Part shown: positions 1 through 7,285 of the stretch, one piece after another
How positions within the stretch are numbered: the first letter of the stretch is position 1
Layout: each line of letters begins with the position of its first letter
From: Candidatus Latescibacterota bacterium
GTDB taxonomy: Bacteria > JAAXHH01
Direction of reading: 5' to 3'
Assembly: GCA_022821935.1 (NCBI GenBank)
Contig: JAJECR010000078.1
Span: 1 to 11,810, forward strand
Length of the DNA stretch: 11,810 bases
Position numbers and translations under genes: made by a program
The notes under the pieces: model-generated
Database searches by the model: none
What the model was told of the DNA's origin: nothing
What the model saw: only the letters and a program-made list of their open reading frames with translations

Positions 1-535
1 TGTCGTCGGGGACTTCGGTCAGCGTGTAGTCGATCTGGTAGTACACGCGCATCTTTTCGTCGGCGATATTCTCCAGCGTGATGCGGCAACGCTTGCGGAA
101 GGGCATCTCCCAGTAGCAGTTGAATGAACTGGCCGGGTTCACGCACACGGCCAGCGACGACACTTGGGCGTACTCGCTCCAGCCGCAAGCGAAGAAATCG
201 CCCACGGGGCACTCCACGGAGGGATGCTCTTCGTTGTCCCAATAAATGCGGAGGATGGCAAAGCGCCAGTGGCCGGTGGGCGTCAGCCAGATATGCTGTA
301 TGGCCCCCGATCCCTCGATATCGGCCATGGTGAGCGTTTCGCCGGCTTCGATGTCGAAGGAAGGGGAAATCTTCCAGCCCCGTCCGAGGTGCCGCGCGTT
401 GTGGGCTCCGGTGCCCTCCGTGGCCATGCCGCCCCGGCCCTTGCCCCCGTCCGTGTTTTCCGGCGAGATCGACCGCGTTTGGGCACGCGACAGGCGAGGC
501 AGGTTTCCCATGTCCATCCCCAATCCGTTGAACAT
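1..535 (-). CDS. DUF2961 (GH172-type) protein, 5' part only, cut by window edge
   Basis: The minus-strand frame from ATG 535 stays open for 178 codons to the left edge, so the C-terminus is missing. It reads as the N-terminal part of a DUF2961 protein. Visible family-like stretches are a Ser/Glu/Asn-rich opening with a glycine-rich turn (residues 24-45), GAIQHIWLT (78-85), LRIYWDNEEHPSVECPVGDFF (about 95-115) and the segment NCYWEMPFRK followed by ITLEN (139-156). DUF2961 proteins have a double jelly-roll fold, and characterised members (GH172) are glycosidases acting on fructofuranose or D-arabinofuranose linkages. I cannot check the catalytic glutamates because they may lie outside the window. 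The start is chosen because AGGAGGAG on the minus strand (about 543-550) lies 8 nt before ATG 535. A nearer ATG at 543 abuts the ribosome binding site and opens a different frame. No signal peptide is visible, so the protein is probably cytoplasmic. Family call is strong; substrate is unknown. Confidence 0.85.
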   Translation of the reverse strand, partial: MFNGLGMDMGNLPRLSRAQTRSISPENTDGGKGRGGMATEGTGAHNARHLGRGWKISPSFDIEAGETLTMADIEGSGAIQHIWLTPTGHWRFAILRIYWDNEEHPSVECPVGDFFACGWSEYAQVSSLAVCVNPASSFNCYWEMPFRKRCRITLENIADEKMRVYYQIDYTLTEVPDD

Positions 536-562
536 ATGCGCATCTCCTCCTGATATATACAC

Positions 563-592
563 TTGTTAAATTGGTCTCGGCTTCACTATAAT
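563..592 (+). promoter_or_regulatory. Predicted sigma-70-type promoter for the DsbA-like gene
   Basis: TTGTTA at 563-568 and a perfect TATAAT at 587-592 are separated by 18 bp. Transcription would start near 599, giving a leader of about 60 nt before ATG 660. The region is AT-rich compared with its surroundings. It also lies between two divergent genes, so it may influence the leftward DUF2961 gene. I found no equally good promoter on the minus strand. Confidence 0.6.
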
Positions 593-659
593 ACGTTCCG
601 AGATAGCACTCGCACAGGGCTTTTTGACAGGTAATTGGCGACTTGACGGAAGGAGTATC

Positions 660-1283
660 ATGCGGCGCGACGTGCTCTACTACGTCGCCGATCCCATGTG
701 TTCCTGGTGCTGGGGTTTCAGTCCCGTGCTGGAGGCGGTTTCCGGCGTGCTCCCGGACGAGATTCCCATCCGCCACGTCATGGGCGGCCTGGCCCGTGAT
801 TCGGAAGAACCCATGCCCGAAGATACCCGGGCTTACGTGCAGTCCCAGTGGCGGCAGGTCGCCGAACGGACGGGGGCGAAATTCAACTGGGATTTCTGGA
901 CGGACTGCGAGCCCAGGAGATCGACCTATCCGGCCTGCCGGTCCGTCATCGCCGCCGGCATGCAGCGGCCGGAAGGAACCGGCGAGATGTTCCAGGCCAT
1001 CCAGCGCGCCTATTATCTGGAGGCCCGTAACCCATCGGACGTGGAAACGCTCGTACAGCTTGCCGGGGAGTTGAACCTCGATACGCGACGTTTCTCCGAA
1101 GACCTCGTCTCGGCCCACACCGACGAACTGCTCCACAAGGACTTCGAGCTGCGCCGGACCCTCCACGCCGACAAGTTCCCCACCATGATCCTGGAACACG
1201 ACGACAACCAGTTTTGGCTGGCCTACGGATACGATGACGAAGATCTGGTGGTGGACCTGCTGACTTCGGCGCTGCTTTCCTGA
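660..1283 (+). CDS. DsbA-family (COG3531/FrnE-like) thiol oxidoreductase
   Basis: The 207-residue protein opens with a beta strand, then DPMCSWCWGF, giving a CxxC active site at Cys14-Cys17. This is the pattern of cytoplasmic DsbA-family proteins related to FrnE/COG3531. Other family marks are TYPACRSVIAA (89-99), matching the conserved segment in the helical insertion, and KFPT (172-175), which supplies the cis-proline loop that packs against the CxxC. There is no signal peptide, so a cytoplasmic role in disulfide or thiol chemistry is expected; the substrate is unknown. The ATG at 660 is preferred over an in-frame TTG at 624 because GGAAGGAG (648-655) lies 4 nt before it and the Cys motif then falls at the usual distance from the N-terminus. 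It is monocistronic here: divergent from the DUF2961 gene and convergent with the ABC permease gene downstream. Confidence 0.88.
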   Translation: MRRDVLYYVADPMCSWCWGFSPVLEAVSGVLPDEIPIRHVMGGLARDSEEPMPEDTRAYVQSQWRQVAERTGAKFNWDFWTDCEPRRSTYPACRSVIAAGMQRPEGTGEMFQAIQRAYYLEARNPSDVETLVQLAGELNLDTRRFSEDLVSAHTDELLHKDFELRRTLHADKFPTMILEHDDNQFWLAYGYDDEDLVVDLLTSALLS

Positions 1284-1311
1284 CGCTGTCCACGCTGGTC
1301 CGTGCGGTCCG

Positions 1312-1327
1312 CGCCGGTCTTCCGGCG
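1312..1327. repeat. Perfect 6-bp GC hairpin in the convergent intergenic gap
   Basis: CGCCGG (1312-1317), a 4-nt loop TCTT, then CCGGCG (1322-1327) form a short, very stable hairpin between two convergent genes. It could slow polymerase from either side. Neither strand has a T-tract after it, so it is not a canonical intrinsic terminator. The rest of the 106-bp gap shows nothing else clear. Confidence 0.4.
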
Positions 1328-1389
1328 ATGCGCGGCACGCGCTCTATCACGTGCACGATCCCATCTTCACGCGCACGTTCCCAAATTAG

Positions 1390-2310
1390 CTACATCCCTT
1401 CGACCCTGGGATCGATCCACATATACACGAAATCTACCACGATGTTGGCGCAGACCACCATCGCGGCCGAAAACAGCACGACGCCCATGATCATGGGTAC
1501 GTCGAGATTGAAGACCGATTGCAGGGCCAGCACGCCCAGTCCGGGCAGGGCGAATACGTTTTCGGTGAATACCACGCCGCCCATGAGGGCGGCCATGTCG
1601 AGGCCCAGAATGGTGATGACCGGGATCACGGCGTTTCGCAGTCCGTGCTTGAACAGCACGACATACTCGGGAACCCCTTTGGCGCGGGCCACGCGCACGT
1701 AGTCGGCATTCAGCACCTCCACCATGTTCGTGTGGACCAGCCGGGCGTAGTAACCCGTAATCACCAGCGCGAGGGTCGCCGCGGGCAGGATGATGTGGGT
1801 CCAGCCGGCCCAGCCGCCAACCGGAAACACCCCAGTCTGGTAAGCCAGGTAGTACTGCAGCATGCGGGCCAGCCAGAAGACGGGCAGAGAGATTGCGACA
1901 AGGGATATGATCAGCACCGCCCGGTCGATGGACCGGCCCCGGTACTTCGCCGTCAGGACGCCAAGTGGTACGCTCATCAGCATCCACAGGCAAACCGCGG
2001 TCAGGGCCAGGGAGAGTGTTACGGGAAACCGAGCCAGAATGGCGTCCAGCACCCGTTCTCCCGTCACCAGGGACGTTCCCAGGTCGCCCCGCAGCAGGTT
2101 GCCGATGTAGCGTCCGTACTGTACGGCCAGCGGATCGTCGAATCCCATTTCCGAGCGGATTCGTTCGATCGTCTCGGCATCCGCGTTGGCTCCCGCGTAC
2201 ACCCTGACCGGATCGGCCGGAACCGCGTGGACGATCAGAAACGTAATCACCGTGGTTCCCCACAGGATCACGGCGGCCCAGCCCAGACGGCGCAGGATCC
2301 TGCTCAACAT
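1390..2310 (-). CDS. ABC transporter permease, DppB/OppB type
   Basis: The protein has 306 residues, the normal length for the DppB/OppB inner-membrane permease of peptide/nickel-type (PepT) ABC importers. It begins with a membrane helix (about 9-29), then a periplasmic segment including MGFDDPLAVQYGRYIGNLLRGDLGTS (55-80), the usual DppB signature. Five further hydrophobic segments follow. The cytoplasmic EAA loop that docks the ATPase is at about 203-230, reading DYVRVARAKG and ending HGLRNAVIP. The C-terminal region has the family-typical VFTENVFALPGLG (247-259) and ends WIDPRVEGM. Minus-strand AAGGA lies 7 nt before the ATG. It is the last gene of the leftward unit, 31 bp after the substrate-binding protein gene. 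Its partner permease is separated from it by that gene, and no ATPase gene is in the window. Confidence 0.93.
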   Translation of the reverse strand: MLSRILRRLGWAAVILWGTTVITFLIVHAVPADPVRVYAGANADAETIERIRSEMGFDDPLAVQYGRYIGNLLRGDLGTSLVTGERVLDAILARFPVTLSLALTAVCLWMLMSVPLGVLTAKYRGRSIDRAVLIISLVAISLPVFWLARMLQYYLAYQTGVFPVGGWAGWTHIILPAATLALVITGYYARLVHTNMVEVLNADYVRVARAKGVPEYVVLFKHGLRNAVIPVITILGLDMAALMGGVVFTENVFALPGLGVLALQSVFNLDVPMIMGVVLFSAAMVVCANIVVDFVYMWIDPRVEGM

Positions 2311-2341
2311 GGTGATTTCCTTATTGGATTTCGGTTCGTTT

Positions 2342-3988
2342 TCATGGTTCGATCCACATCAGTTCGTACCGGATAGGCCAGACGGGATTGAGCTTCAGTC
2401 CCTTCAGCCAGGGCTGCCGAAGCAGGTACATCTGCGGGTAGTACAGGAACACCCAGGGCGCGTCATCCACGATCAATCGCTCCGCTTCCTGATACAGGGC
2501 CAGCCGGTGTGCCTGGTCGGTACTGGTGGACGCTTCGTTCAGCAACGCGTTGACCCCTTCATTGTCATAGAACGCCACATTGGTGCTGTTTACCTCGGTG
2601 ATCCGATCGCCGTTCAGCAGCACGTCCAGGAAATTGCTTGGATCCGGGTAGTCCTGGTACCAGCCGAAGGTGGAGAAGGGCACCGAACCGCGCCGGCCCG
2701 TCGCTTCGATTCGTGTCGGACCGGTCACCGGCCGGATCTCCACGTTGATACCGACCGCCGCGAGGTCCTGCTGCACTGCCTGTCCGATCTTGGTATCAAT
2801 GCCGCTCCGGGCGGTGATCATGAGCTCGGTGGTAAATCCTTCCGGGTAACCGGCTTCTTCGAGCAGTTCCCGCGCCATTTCCGGGTCGTAGTCGTATCCT
2901 TCGAGTGCTTCATTGAATCCCGGCATGCCGGGCGGAAGCACGCCGCGGGCGAGAATCCCCCGGTCGCTGATCAGGCTCACGATGCGTTTCCGGTCGATGG
3001 CGTGGTTGACCGCCTTGCGCACGTGCACGTTGTCGAAGGGCGGCATCTCTGTGTTCATGGAGAGGTACTGTATGGCGTTCAGGGGCTGATGGGCGACTCG
3101 CTTGCTGAGCACGGGATCATTCATTACCCGGATGAAGTCCGCATCCGGTATCCCCGTCGAGGTGACGCTCGCGATATCCAGCTCGCCCCGCTCGAACATC
3201 ATCATGTGCAGGGTCTCGTCGCCTCCGACCATGAGTTCGATGGCTTCCAGCCGAACTTCGTCCGCGCGGTAGTAGGACGGACTCTTCTCCAGCCGCATGC
3301 GCGTTCCGCGCTGCCAGGCCGCCAGCGTGTAGGGTCCTGCGCCGACAGGATACCGGCCGAACCTGTCCCCATGCCGCTCCACCTCTTCGCGGGGCACGGC
3401 GTAGGCGAAGGGCATGGCGATACAGTATAAAAATGGCAGGTCGGGATGGACCAGCTCGATCACAAGCGTCTCCCGGTCTGGTGTACGCAAGCCCGAAACC
3501 CGTTCTGCGGCGCCATCCTGAAAAGCGCTCGCGCCGACGATATTCCGGTAGAATCCCTGGCCGGGCGACTTGGTGGCCGGGTTCAGAATCCGCTCCAGTG
3601 AATAAGCGAAATCTTCGGAGGTAATCGGCCGGCCGTTCGAAAACCGGATGTCCTGGCGTAGTTTGAAGGTGATGGTCCGGCCGTCCTCGGAGATCGACCA
3701 TGAACGCGCGTGCCAGGGAACCAGGTTCAGGTCGTCGTCGTAGTCGACCAGACCGTGAAACAGGGCGCGCACGAGCGGCCAGGTCACCACGTCATAGGCG
3801 ATGGCCGGGTCAAGCGAACGGGGATCCGAAGGCACGGCGATCCGCAGGACGTTCTCATCCGGATGCAGCCGTTCGGAACGGACGTCTCCGGAACAGGAAA
3901 CGACTAGAAAAAGGAACAGCAGGCAAAGGGGAGCGAGCAACTGGGCAGCTGCCGTAGTAGATACAATGTTTATACGCGTCCGTATCAT
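2342..3988 (-). CDS. ABC transporter substrate-binding lipoprotein, OppA/DppA family (SBP_bac_5)
   Basis: The 548-residue protein is the extracytoplasmic solute receptor for the two permeases around it. Residues 1-32 form a lipoprotein signal: positive N-terminus, hydrophobic core, and lipobox VVSC with Cys32, so the mature protein would be lipid-anchored. The mature part starts with the SBP_bac_5 pattern NVLRIAVPSDPRSLDPA followed by a helix and HGLVDYD. It continues with WSISEDGRTITFKLRQDIRFSNG and the DFAYSLERILNP segment (all before residue 150), and later VRKAVNHAIDR. This family binds oligopeptides, nickel, sugars and other solutes, and I cannot tell which here. The start is supported by AAGGAAGGA on the minus strand, 8 nt before ATG 3988. 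That ATG overlaps the stop of the upstream DppC-type gene in an ATGA, implying translational coupling. Confidence 0.93.
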   Translation of the reverse strand: MIRTRINIVSTTAAAQLLAPLCLLFLFLVVSCSGDVRSERLHPDENVLRIAVPSDPRSLDPAIAYDVVTWPLVRALFHGLVDYDDDLNLVPWHARSWSISEDGRTITFKLRQDIRFSNGRPITSEDFAYSLERILNPATKSPGQGFYRNIVGASAFQDGAAERVSGLRTPDRETLVIELVHPDLPFLYCIAMPFAYAVPREEVERHGDRFGRYPVGAGPYTLAAWQRGTRMRLEKSPSYYRADEVRLEAIELMVGGDETLHMMMFERGELDIASVTSTGIPDADFIRVMNDPVLSKRVAHQPLNAIQYLSMNTEMPPFDNVHVRKAVNHAIDRKRIVSLISDRGILARGVLPPGMPGFNEALEGYDYDPEMARELLEEAGYPEGFTTELMITARSGIDTKIGQAVQQDLAAVGINVEIRPVTGPTRIEATGRRGSVPFSTFGWYQDYPDPSNFLDVLLNGDRITEVNSTNVAFYDNEGVNALLNEASTSTDQAHRLALYQEAERLIVDDAPWVFLYYPQMYLLRQPWLKGLKLNPVWPIRYELMWIEP

Positions 3989-4974
3989 CCGCCCTGTCCT
4001 TCCTTCACGTAGGGGTCCAGCACCTCCTGCAGGCCCTGTCCCAGCAGGTTGAATCCCACCACGGCCACGATGATGGCGACGCCGGGGGCCATGGTGAGGT
4101 GGGGTGATACGATAAAGTAGGGTTGGCCTTCAGCGATCATGGTGCCCCAGGAAGGCGCGGGCGGCGGTACGCCGACGCCGAGGTAGCTCAATCCGGCGTC
4201 AAGCAGGACGGTGTTCGCCGTGGCCAGAGACCCGAGCACGATGATCAGGGGAAGGACGTTGGGCAGCAGGTGCATGGCCATGATGCGGACGTCCGAACAG
4301 CCGATGGCCCGGGATGAAGTGACGAACTCCCGGTTTTTAAGTGCAAGCACCTGGCTGCGGATGGTCCGGGCGATCCAGGTCCAGCTGACGAGCCCGATGA
4401 CGAGAAATACGCTGACCAGTCCCCGTTTGAGCGTAATTTCCAACCCGAGCCAATCCAGGAACGGGGGATGCAGGTGTATCACCCGGCCGTCCATCAGTCC
4501 TGCCAAGGCGATGGCCAGTAGTAGACCGGGAATTGTCAGCATTACGTCGGTCCCCCGCATAAGCACCGTGTTGACCCAGCCGCCGTGGTATCCCGCAAGC
4601 ATGCCCACGGTCACCCCGACGCAAACGGCGATCAGCATGGCCACGATGCCCACCAGAAGGGAGATGCGCGTCCCGTGCACCAGGCGGGCCAGTACATCCC
4701 GTCCGAGCTGGTCCGTACCGAGTAGGAAAGTTTCTCCGGGCGGAATCGGCAGCCCGTCGGCGTCCAGGCCTTCGGTAAGTTGCTGCATGGGATCGTGGAG
4801 ATAGCCCTGGCTGGTGAGGACGGGCGCGGCCAGCGCGAGGATCAGCAGGAAAAGCACCATGCCGCCGCCCGCGCAGACCATGCGGTTTTTAAGCATACGG
4901 CGGAGAAAGGGCAGGGACGCTTGGCCGGTCTCTTCCGAATCGACTTCGGCAACGGCTGGCGAAACTACGGTCAT
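3985..4974 (-). CDS. ABC transporter permease, DppC/OppC type
   Basis: The 329-residue protein is the second inner-membrane subunit of the PepT-type importer. A short cytoplasmic N-terminus (1-30) ends in RRMLKNRMVCAGG, the usual lead-in to the first membrane helix (about 35-52) of DppC proteins. A periplasmic stretch follows, ending in the family signature FLLGTDQLGRDVLARL (83-98) and GTRISLLVG. The EAA loop lies at about 215-243, starting REFVTSSRAIG and ending HLLPNVLP. The segment LDAGLSYLGVGVPPPAPSWGTMI (258-280) is also diagnostic. It ends 4 bp inside the lipoprotein gene. The region after residue 160 is slightly longer than in many DppC proteins, with GRVIHLHPPFLDWLGLEITLKRG (163-185) between helices. 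Minus-strand AAGGA is 12 nt before the ATG, a rather long spacing. It follows the preceding gene by 81 bp. Confidence 0.92.
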   Translation of the reverse strand: MTVVSPAVAEVDSEETGQASLPFLRRMLKNRMVCAGGGMVLFLLILALAAPVLTSQGYLHDPMQQLTEGLDADGLPIPPGETFLLGTDQLGRDVLARLVHGTRISLLVGIVAMLIAVCVGVTVGMLAGYHGGWVNTVLMRGTDVMLTIPGLLLAIALAGLMDGRVIHLHPPFLDWLGLEITLKRGLVSVFLVIGLVSWTWIARTIRSQVLALKNREFVTSSRAIGCSDVRIMAMHLLPNVLPLIIVLGSLATANTVLLDAGLSYLGVGVPPPAPSWGTMIAEGQPYFIVSPHLTMAPGVAIIVAVVGFNLLGQGLQEVLDPYVKEGQGG

Positions 4975-5055
4975 GGAATAGAGGTATCCTTAGGTAGTAC
5001 TCAAGCGCGCTGCACCAATCCCGACCAGGTCAGTTCGACTCCGCTCCCGGTCAGA

Positions 5056-5928
5056 TCAGGCCGCGGGATATGCCAGGCAGATGCCGCCTGATCGGGACGA
5101 GTCGCCGATCGCGCGGAGGAGATCATAGTAGAAACACCGCTCATCTTCGGTCATCGAGATTACCGCGTCATCGCGCCACAGTTCGGCCAGTCTGTGCCGA
5201 ACCGGCCTCGTCAACATGCGGTAATTCGATTGCCCGTAAATACCAGGCTGATTGAGCAGGGGATCGTCCGAGAGCGTACCGCCGGTTCCCAGGAAGAACA
5301 GATCGTCCTGCAGCTCGGTTCCACTCGGCGCGACCAGCAGGTGACCGGTGGCATTGCGAACCGTTTTCAGCGTGATGGTCACATGCAGCCGGGGCGCCGC
5401 CCCGGCCGTCGCGACGTAGACGCGCCGAAGGGGTGAACCCAGCAGCGCCGTGGCCTTCCGGCACATTTGGAAGACGCACCACCATCTTGGCCATTTACCG
5501 CCTTCCGGCGAAGAAACCATGCGAAGATATACAGAATCCCCGAAATCGGCATTTCGGCTCGTCTCCAGCATCGCGGAGAATCCGGGGTCGGACCGGTGCA
5601 ATTCCGTGATGGGCGGCCTCTTGTCACCGGTGCTGGCAGGTAGTGGGCCGGCGGTCCGTACGTCGACACCGTTTTCCAACAGGCGGGCCGTATCCGCGGA
5701 CATGCCCCGGTAAGGCGAGAGAATAAGGGCGCTCCGAGGCCGGTATTTCTTGATGGCATCCCTCAGGGTTTCGAGCGCCGCGCCATAGCCGTCTGAGTCG
5801 CCTCCCGCACCGGTGCGCGAACCATCTGGCGTCCTGGCGAATACTAATCCGTCCTGCCCTTCCAGATCCTCCCGGAAGCGGCCGAAGTCCCGTGGACTGC
5901 CTATAACCAGTCCATCTATGTCTTTCAC
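5056..5928 (-). CDS. Degenerate Gfo/Idh/MocA-like protein, possible partner subunit
   Basis: The 290-residue product resembles no family I can name with certainty. Its outline follows a Gfo/Idh/MocA protein. A short alpha/beta N-terminal part (1-105) has SALILSPYRG (66-75) and ARLLENGVDVRTAGPLP (81-97), lining up with the usual helix-strand ending in EKPLA but with the catalytic EKP missing. A C-terminal alpha/beta part has FGDSVYLRM (129-137), a helix ending ALLGSPLRRVYV (161-172), sheet strands VTITLKTVRNATGHLLVAP and a final helix with DERCFYYDLLRAIG (262-275). No GxGxxG loop is visible. Translation begins at a GTG overlapping the upstream oxidoreductase stop (GTGA), so it is made coupled to that enzyme. 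I infer a structural or regulatory partner, or a scaffold with lost catalysis. The frame is certain; function is not. Confidence 0.75.
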   Translation of the reverse strand: MKDIDGLVIGSPRDFGRFREDLEGQDGLVFARTPDGSRTGAGGDSDGYGAALETLRDAIKKYRPRSALILSPYRGMSADTARLLENGVDVRTAGPLPASTGDKRPPITELHRSDPGFSAMLETSRNADFGDSVYLRMVSSPEGGKWPRWWCVFQMCRKATALLGSPLRRVYVATAGAAPRLHVTITLKTVRNATGHLLVAPSGTELQDDLFFLGTGGTLSDDPLLNQPGIYGQSNYRMLTRPVRHRLAELWRDDAVISMTEDERCFYYDLLRAIGDSSRSGGICLAYPAA

Positions 5929-7067
5929 GCCGCCTCCTCGCCGCGCAAGGGCAGACGGACCGGCCGTTCCCGTACGATGGACTCGTAACCCGCCAGCAGG
6001 ACTTCCATGTGGTCCCGTGCGTCATGTACGGTGAAACGCGGCCGGCCGCCGGTGTCCAGCGCATGGACCAGATCGTCCAGGGCGGCGCGGGTGAACTCCA
6101 GTCCCGTAGAGGTCAGCTGGGTCGGCGGACCGCTGTGCCACTGCATGGGATCGTCTTCGTGGACGCCGTAATCGCCGTCCACGATTCGGTTTCGCAGATG
6201 CGTATCGATGCCCGGACGCTTCCCGTCCACCCTTCCCGTTCCCTTCGTGCCGAACAGAAAAGCCTGGTTGGGTCCTCCCGCGCCGTGCGACGCGATGCCG
6301 CTACGCCCGGAGGAAATGGTGGCCACCCGGCCGGACCGGTCCACGAGGGACAGCGTCCCGAAATCGTCCGCGCCATGGGCGGCGTGTTCCGGGAAGAAGT
6401 ATGCGCCCCCCTGGCCGTATACTTCGACGATAGGATCGAAGCACTGCTGCACCAGGGCTACGGCGTAGGCGCCAACTGTCAGGATCTCGCGCTTTATGTC
6501 TGGGAATTTCCATCTTCCCGCCGGCAGAAAGCTGGCGTTACGCTGCTCGTTCGATATGGGCCTGGGGATGCCTTTGCCGAACAGGATGTCCACGTGCATC
6601 GCCGTCAACTCGCCCAGGAAACCCCCATCGATCATCCTTTTGCTCTGGTTTATAAGGTCGTTGTAAATATAACTGGGAAGGATGGTTGTGACGCCCGACC
6701 TTTCTACGGCGTCGACCACGACGCTACACTCCGGCATATTGGCGCCGATGTACTTGTCGATCCACAGATGCTTGCCCGCGCCGGCCGCCAGCATAGCGAT
6801 TTCGGACCGCCGCTCGATTTCGTGGCCGATGCTCACGATGTCGACCTCGGCACGACGAACAGCCGCTTCGATCCCCTCGTGACAGGGCACGTCCAGCCGC
6901 TCGGCCCAGGACTGGTTCAACGGTTTGAGATAGGGATCTATATCCGCGTCGTCCGCGACCCCGACGATGCGGATCCGAGGATGGTCCACGAAGGCGGGCA
7001 CGAAACTGCTTTGGTGGCTGTGCCTGCTGAAACTGACCAGCAGGATGCCATAGGTACGGTCGGTCAT
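5925..7067 (-). CDS. Gfo/Idh/MocA-family oxidoreductase, atypical motifs
   Basis: The 380-residue protein has the two-domain layout of Gfo/Idh/MocA NAD(P)-dependent sugar or inositol-type dehydrogenases. A Rossmann-like N-terminal domain (5-125) includes RIRIVGVADD (31-40) and VDIVSIGHEIERRSEIAMLAAGAGKHLWIDKYIG (75-108). A C-terminal alpha/beta domain starts about 150 (FLGELTAMHVDI) and includes FLFGTKGTGRVDG. The catalytic lysine equivalent is Lys105 in DKY, where the family usually has EKP. The dinucleotide loop reads SFSRHSHQSSF in place of GxGxxGxxH, and the usual Asp/His catalytic pair region reads KREILTVGAYAVAL. Cofactor use may therefore differ. The ATG at 7067 is chosen because GGAGC lies 5 nt before it and the first beta strand follows at once; the open frame upstream to 7247 runs through tandem repeats and is not coding. 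First gene of the leftward unit. Confidence 0.87.
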   Translation of the reverse strand: MTDRTYGILLVSFSRHSHQSSFVPAFVDHPRIRIVGVADDADIDPYLKPLNQSWAERLDVPCHEGIEAAVRRAEVDIVSIGHEIERRSEIAMLAAGAGKHLWIDKYIGANMPECSVVVDAVERSGVTTILPSYIYNDLINQSKRMIDGGFLGELTAMHVDILFGKGIPRPISNEQRNASFLPAGRWKFPDIKREILTVGAYAVALVQQCFDPIVEVYGQGGAYFFPEHAAHGADDFGTLSLVDRSGRVATISSGRSGIASHGAGGPNQAFLFGTKGTGRVDGKRPGIDTHLRNRIVDGDYGVHEDDPMQWHSGPPTQLTSTGLEFTRAALDDLVHALDTGGRPRFTVHDARDHMEVLLAGYESIVRERPVRLPLRGEEAA

Positions 7068-7080
7068 GAAAGCTCCGGCT

Positions 7081-7172
7081 GAACCGAAACGGACGCGAAC
7101 GTTGAACCGAAACGGACGCGAACATCGAACCGTGATCGACACGAACATTGAACCGTGATGAGTGCGAACATT
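7081..7172. repeat. Four tandem 23-bp repeats before the oxidoreductase gene
   Basis: Units lie at 7081-7103, 7104-7126, 7127-7149 and 7150-7172. Each begins GAACCG on the plus strand and carries CGAAC near its end. Units 1 and 2 match at 21 of 23 positions. Units 3 and 4 match at 18 of 23 and share GAACCGTGAT. The block starts 13 bp from the oxidoreductase ATG and fills its whole leader. The period is not a multiple of three, so it does not encode a repeated peptide. It may be an array of protein-binding sites or a repeated RNA leader; I do not recognise the unit. Confidence 0.9.
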
Positions 7173-7173
7173 C

Positions 7174-7202
7174 AAGATAAGACGCCCCATATCGGGAGAC
7201 AA
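7174..7202 (-). promoter_or_regulatory. Candidate promoter for the leftward five-gene unit
   Basis: On the minus strand TTGTCT (7202-7197) and TATCTT (7179-7174) are separated by exactly 17 bp, each matching four of six consensus positions. Transcription would start near 7167, at the outer edge of the 23-bp repeat block. The transcribed leader of about 100 nt would then be made almost entirely of the four repeats. This is a motif reading only. Confidence 0.4.
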
Positions 7203-7285
7203 CCAAAACAGCGATTCGAAATCTGACGGCGCACCGGTGTCTTTCACCTTGTTTAACCCGGGAAGCGCAGTAGATTAAACCTGAC

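Noticed and set aside
541..592. A minus-strand promoter for the DUF2961 gene
   Set aside because: AT-rich TATATA at 552-557 would start transcription inside the ribosome binding site, and TATTAT at 588-593 has no acceptable -35. No candidate was good enough to annotate.
2186..3430. 414-codon plus-strand open frame
   Set aside because: It lies antisense to the DppB start and the substrate-binding lipoprotein, which have clear family motifs, signal peptide and ribosome binding sites. Its translation is His/Arg/Val-rich with no recognisable domain; GC-rich codon use on the true strand creates it.
6009..7082. 357-codon plus-strand open frame
   Set aside because: Antisense to the Gfo/Idh-like gene, no recognisable motif and no good ribosome binding site.
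7068..7247. 60-codon N-terminal extension of the Gfo/Idh-like protein
   Set aside because: The frame runs through the 23-bp tandem repeats and gives a basic, low-complexity sequence unlike any family member. ATG 7067 has a ribosome binding site and starts right at the first beta strand.
7251..7280. GTTTAA and TTAAAC inverted pair
   Set aside because: Six-base arms about 18 bp apart with no second copy; too weak to call an operator.
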